From an uncultured Lachnospiraceae bacterium (lineage in GTDB: Bacteria > Bacillota > Clostridia > Lachnospirales > Lachnospiraceae), in the NCBI GenBank assembly GCA_947565255.1, contig CANOFI010000115.1, positions 1-7,545 of the forward strand: a stretch of 7,545 bases of DNA, written 5' to 3'. This document shows positions 6,204-7,545 of the stretch, one piece after another (positions within the stretch are counted from its first letter, which is position 1; each line of letters opens with the position of its first letter). The notes below the pieces were generated by a model, which saw nothing but the letters and a program-made list of their open reading frames with translations, had not been told where the DNA came from and did not search any database. Position numbers and translations under genes: made by a program.

Positions 6204-6896
6204 ATGATTTATTCAAGCGAAGTAGAAGAAATGTGTCCGGTAGCGCAGGGTGTAGCTCATGGATGTGCTCCGATTCCACAGGAAGGCCAGTGGACAAAGT
6301 CAAAAGAAATTACAGATATTTCCGGTTTAACACACGGTGTGGGCTGGTGTGCTCCGCAGCAGGGCGCCTGCAAGCTGACGCTGAATGTAAAAGAGGGGAT
6401 TATCCAGGAGGCATTAGTTGAGACGATTGGTTGTTCCGGCATGACGCATTCTGCGGCTATGGCTTCTGAGATTCTTCCGGGAAGAACATTGCTGGAGGCA
6501 TTGAACACAGATCTTGTGTGTGATGCAATTAATACCGCAATGAGAGAGCTGTTTCTGCAGATTGTCTATGGAAGGACGCAGAGCGCATTTTCAGAAGACG
6601 GACTTCCGGTTGGCGCAGGTCTGGAAGATTTGGGCAAAGGGCTTCGTTCACAGGTTGGAACGATGTACGGCACTTTAAAGAAAGGTCCTCGTTATCTTGA
6701 AATGGCAGAAGGCTATGTGACAGGAATTGCTCTGGATGCAGATGACCAGATTATCGGGTATCAGTTTGTAAGTCTTGGCAAGATGACTGATTTCATCAAG
6801 AAGGGGGATGACCCGAACACGGCGTGGGAAAAAGCAAAAGGCCAGTACGGCCGTGTGGATGATGCGGTTAAGATTATTGACCCCAGACAGGAGTAG
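6204..6896 (+). CDS. NifU/IscU-like iron-sulfur scaffold-type protein
   Basis: A 230-residue cytoplasmic protein with a central NifU N-terminal/IscU-like domain at about 45-125. The key stretches are GACKLTLNVKEGIIQEA (C56), VETIGCSGMTHSAAMASE (C77) and LPGRTLLEAL, followed by C106. These correspond to the three cluster-holding cysteines of IscU and the GxTxxEAL signature. It is longer than IscU (about 128 residues). An N-terminal extension carries two more cysteines (C11, C21), C49 lies near the domain start, and a cysteine-free tail of about 100 residues follows. The start is supported by AAAGGAG (6190-6196) 7 bases upstream. The GGGtGRT-family gene follows after 63 bases with no terminator between, so they form one transcription unit. 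A role in assembling or carrying an iron-sulfur or other metal centre is inferred from the fold; whether it is a true general scaffold is unknown. Confidence 0.85.
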   Translation: MIYSSEVEEMCPVAQGVAHGCAPIPQEGQWTKSKEITDISGLTHGVGWCAPQQGACKLTLNVKEGIIQEALVETIGCSGMTHSAAMASEILPGRTLLEALNTDLVCDAINTAMRELFLQIVYGRTQSAFSEDGLPVGAGLEDLGKGLRSQVGTMYGTLKKGPRYLEMAEGYVTGIALDADDQIIGYQFVSLGKMTDFIKKGDDPNTAWEKAKGQYGRVDDAVKIIDPRQE

Positions 6897-6959
6897 TCCC
6901 TTTGCAGGAATATTACATAGCATAGAACTGCATATAAAATGATTAGGAGGATATTTGAA

Positions 6960-7545
6960 ATGGCTTTATTTGAATCATATGAAAGAAGAATTGATAAAAT
7001 CAACGAAGTATTGAAGAGCTATGGCATCGCTTCCATTGAAGAGGCGGAAAAGATTACAAAGGATGCGGGCCTGAATGTGTATGACCAGATTAAGGGCATC
7101 CAGCCGATTTGTTTTGAAAATGCCTGCTGGGCTTATACGGTAGGCGCAGCCATTGCCATTAAGAAGGGCTGCAAGAGAGCTGCTGACGCGGCTGCAGCAA
7201 TCGGTGAGGGTCTTCAGGCATTCTGTATTCCGGGTTCTGTTGCAGATACACGTAAGGTTGGCTTAGGACATGGTAACCTGGGCAAGATGCTGTTGGAGGA
7301 GGAGACAGAATGCTTCTGCTTTCTCGCAGGACATGAGTCTTTTGCAGCGGCAGAGGGTGCAATTGGTATTGCGGAGAAGGCAAATAAGGTTCGTAAAAAA
7401 CCGCTTCGCGTAATCCTGAATGGTTTAGGAAAAGACGCAGCACAGATTATTTCCCGTATTAACGGATTTACTTTTGTAGAGACAGAGTATGACCCGGAAC
7501 ACGAACAATTTGTGCACGGGGACATTCAAGACTTGCTGAACAAAC
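6960..7545 (+). CDS. GGGtGRT family protein, 3' end cut by the window
   Basis: The first 195 codons of a protein that continues beyond the window without a stop. The start at 6960 is preceded by AGGAGG (6945-6950) with 9 bases spacing, the best ribosome binding site of this operon. The N-terminal sequence (MALFESYERRIDKIN) and the stretch IQPICFENACWAYTVGAA at about 48-65 agree with the GGGtGRT family of anaerobic bacteria, whose full length is about 330 residues. The motif that names the family lies in the missing C-terminal part and cannot be checked here. Six cysteines occur (C51, C56, C71, C89, C118, C120), the last two as CFC. A glycine-rich segment at about 101-109 could be a phosphate-binding turn. 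The pairing with the NifU-like gene directly upstream is typical for the family. The molecular function is not known to me. Confidence 0.85.
   Translation, partial: MALFESYERRIDKINEVLKSYGIASIEEAEKITKDAGLNVYDQIKGIQPICFENACWAYTVGAAIAIKKGCKRAADAAAAIGEGLQAFCIPGSVADTRKVGLGHGNLGKMLLEEETECFCFLAGHESFAAAEGAIGIAEKANKVRKKPLRVILNGLGKDAAQIISRINGFTFVETEYDPEHEQFVHGDIQDLLNK

Noticed and set aside
7159..7525. Two overlapping minus-strand ORFs near the window end
   Set aside because: They lie opposite the GGGtGRT-family reading frame, which has a strong ribosome site and a conserved N-terminus.
7485..7545. Possible frame or assembly problem at the end of the GGGtGRT-family gene
   Set aside because: The last ~20 residues did not recall the family consensus to me, but the frame stays open and I cannot align it, so there is no real evidence of an error.

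Overview
The window reads as chromosomal DNA of an anaerobic Firmicute of class Clostridia, most likely a Lachnospiraceae-type gut bacterium. The main reason is the gene order TIGR04086 membrane protein, SCIFF six-cysteine peptide, SCIFF radical SAM maturase, SecDF, a conserved clostridial arrangement. Strong AGGAGG-type ribosome binding sites, GTG starts and moderate GC fit this. The family calls come from reading the protein sequences by eye; no database search was run.

All genes lie on the plus strand. Region 1 (1-2203): a small four-helix membrane protein (49-426) and a weak terminator, then an extended -10 promoter driving a 46-residue six-cysteine peptide (555-695), then its radical SAM/SPASM maturase (842-2203). 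The 146 bases between peptide and maturase hold two hairpins, the second followed by seven T, and look like a site that limits read-through. Region 2 (2204-4632): a 170-base gap with a tandem 22-bp repeat, a fused SecDF translocase accessory subunit (2374-4566) and a long-stem terminator hairpin. Region 3 (4648-5953): an intracellular GH28 polygalacturonase-type gene preceded by a perfect 14-bp palindrome that resembles a Gram-positive LexA box. Region 4 (5954-7545): a 250-base gap with a GC-rich hairpin and a probable promoter, then a two-gene unit made of a NifU/IscU-like protein (6204-6896) and the first 195 codons of a GGGtGRT-family protein that runs off the window end.

The peptide and maturase form a ranthipeptide-type (thioether-bridged) system. 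Their position beside SecDF is consistent with a conserved, possibly export-linked role, though the sequence does not prove it. The GH28 enzyme would cut pectin-derived oligogalacturonides inside the cell. The NifU-like/GGGtGRT pair is a recurrent anaerobe gene pair whose role, as far as I know, is not established. It is the least understood part of the window.

No tRNA, rRNA, CRISPR array, transposase or broken gene was found. No stretch above 300 bases lacks a gene.
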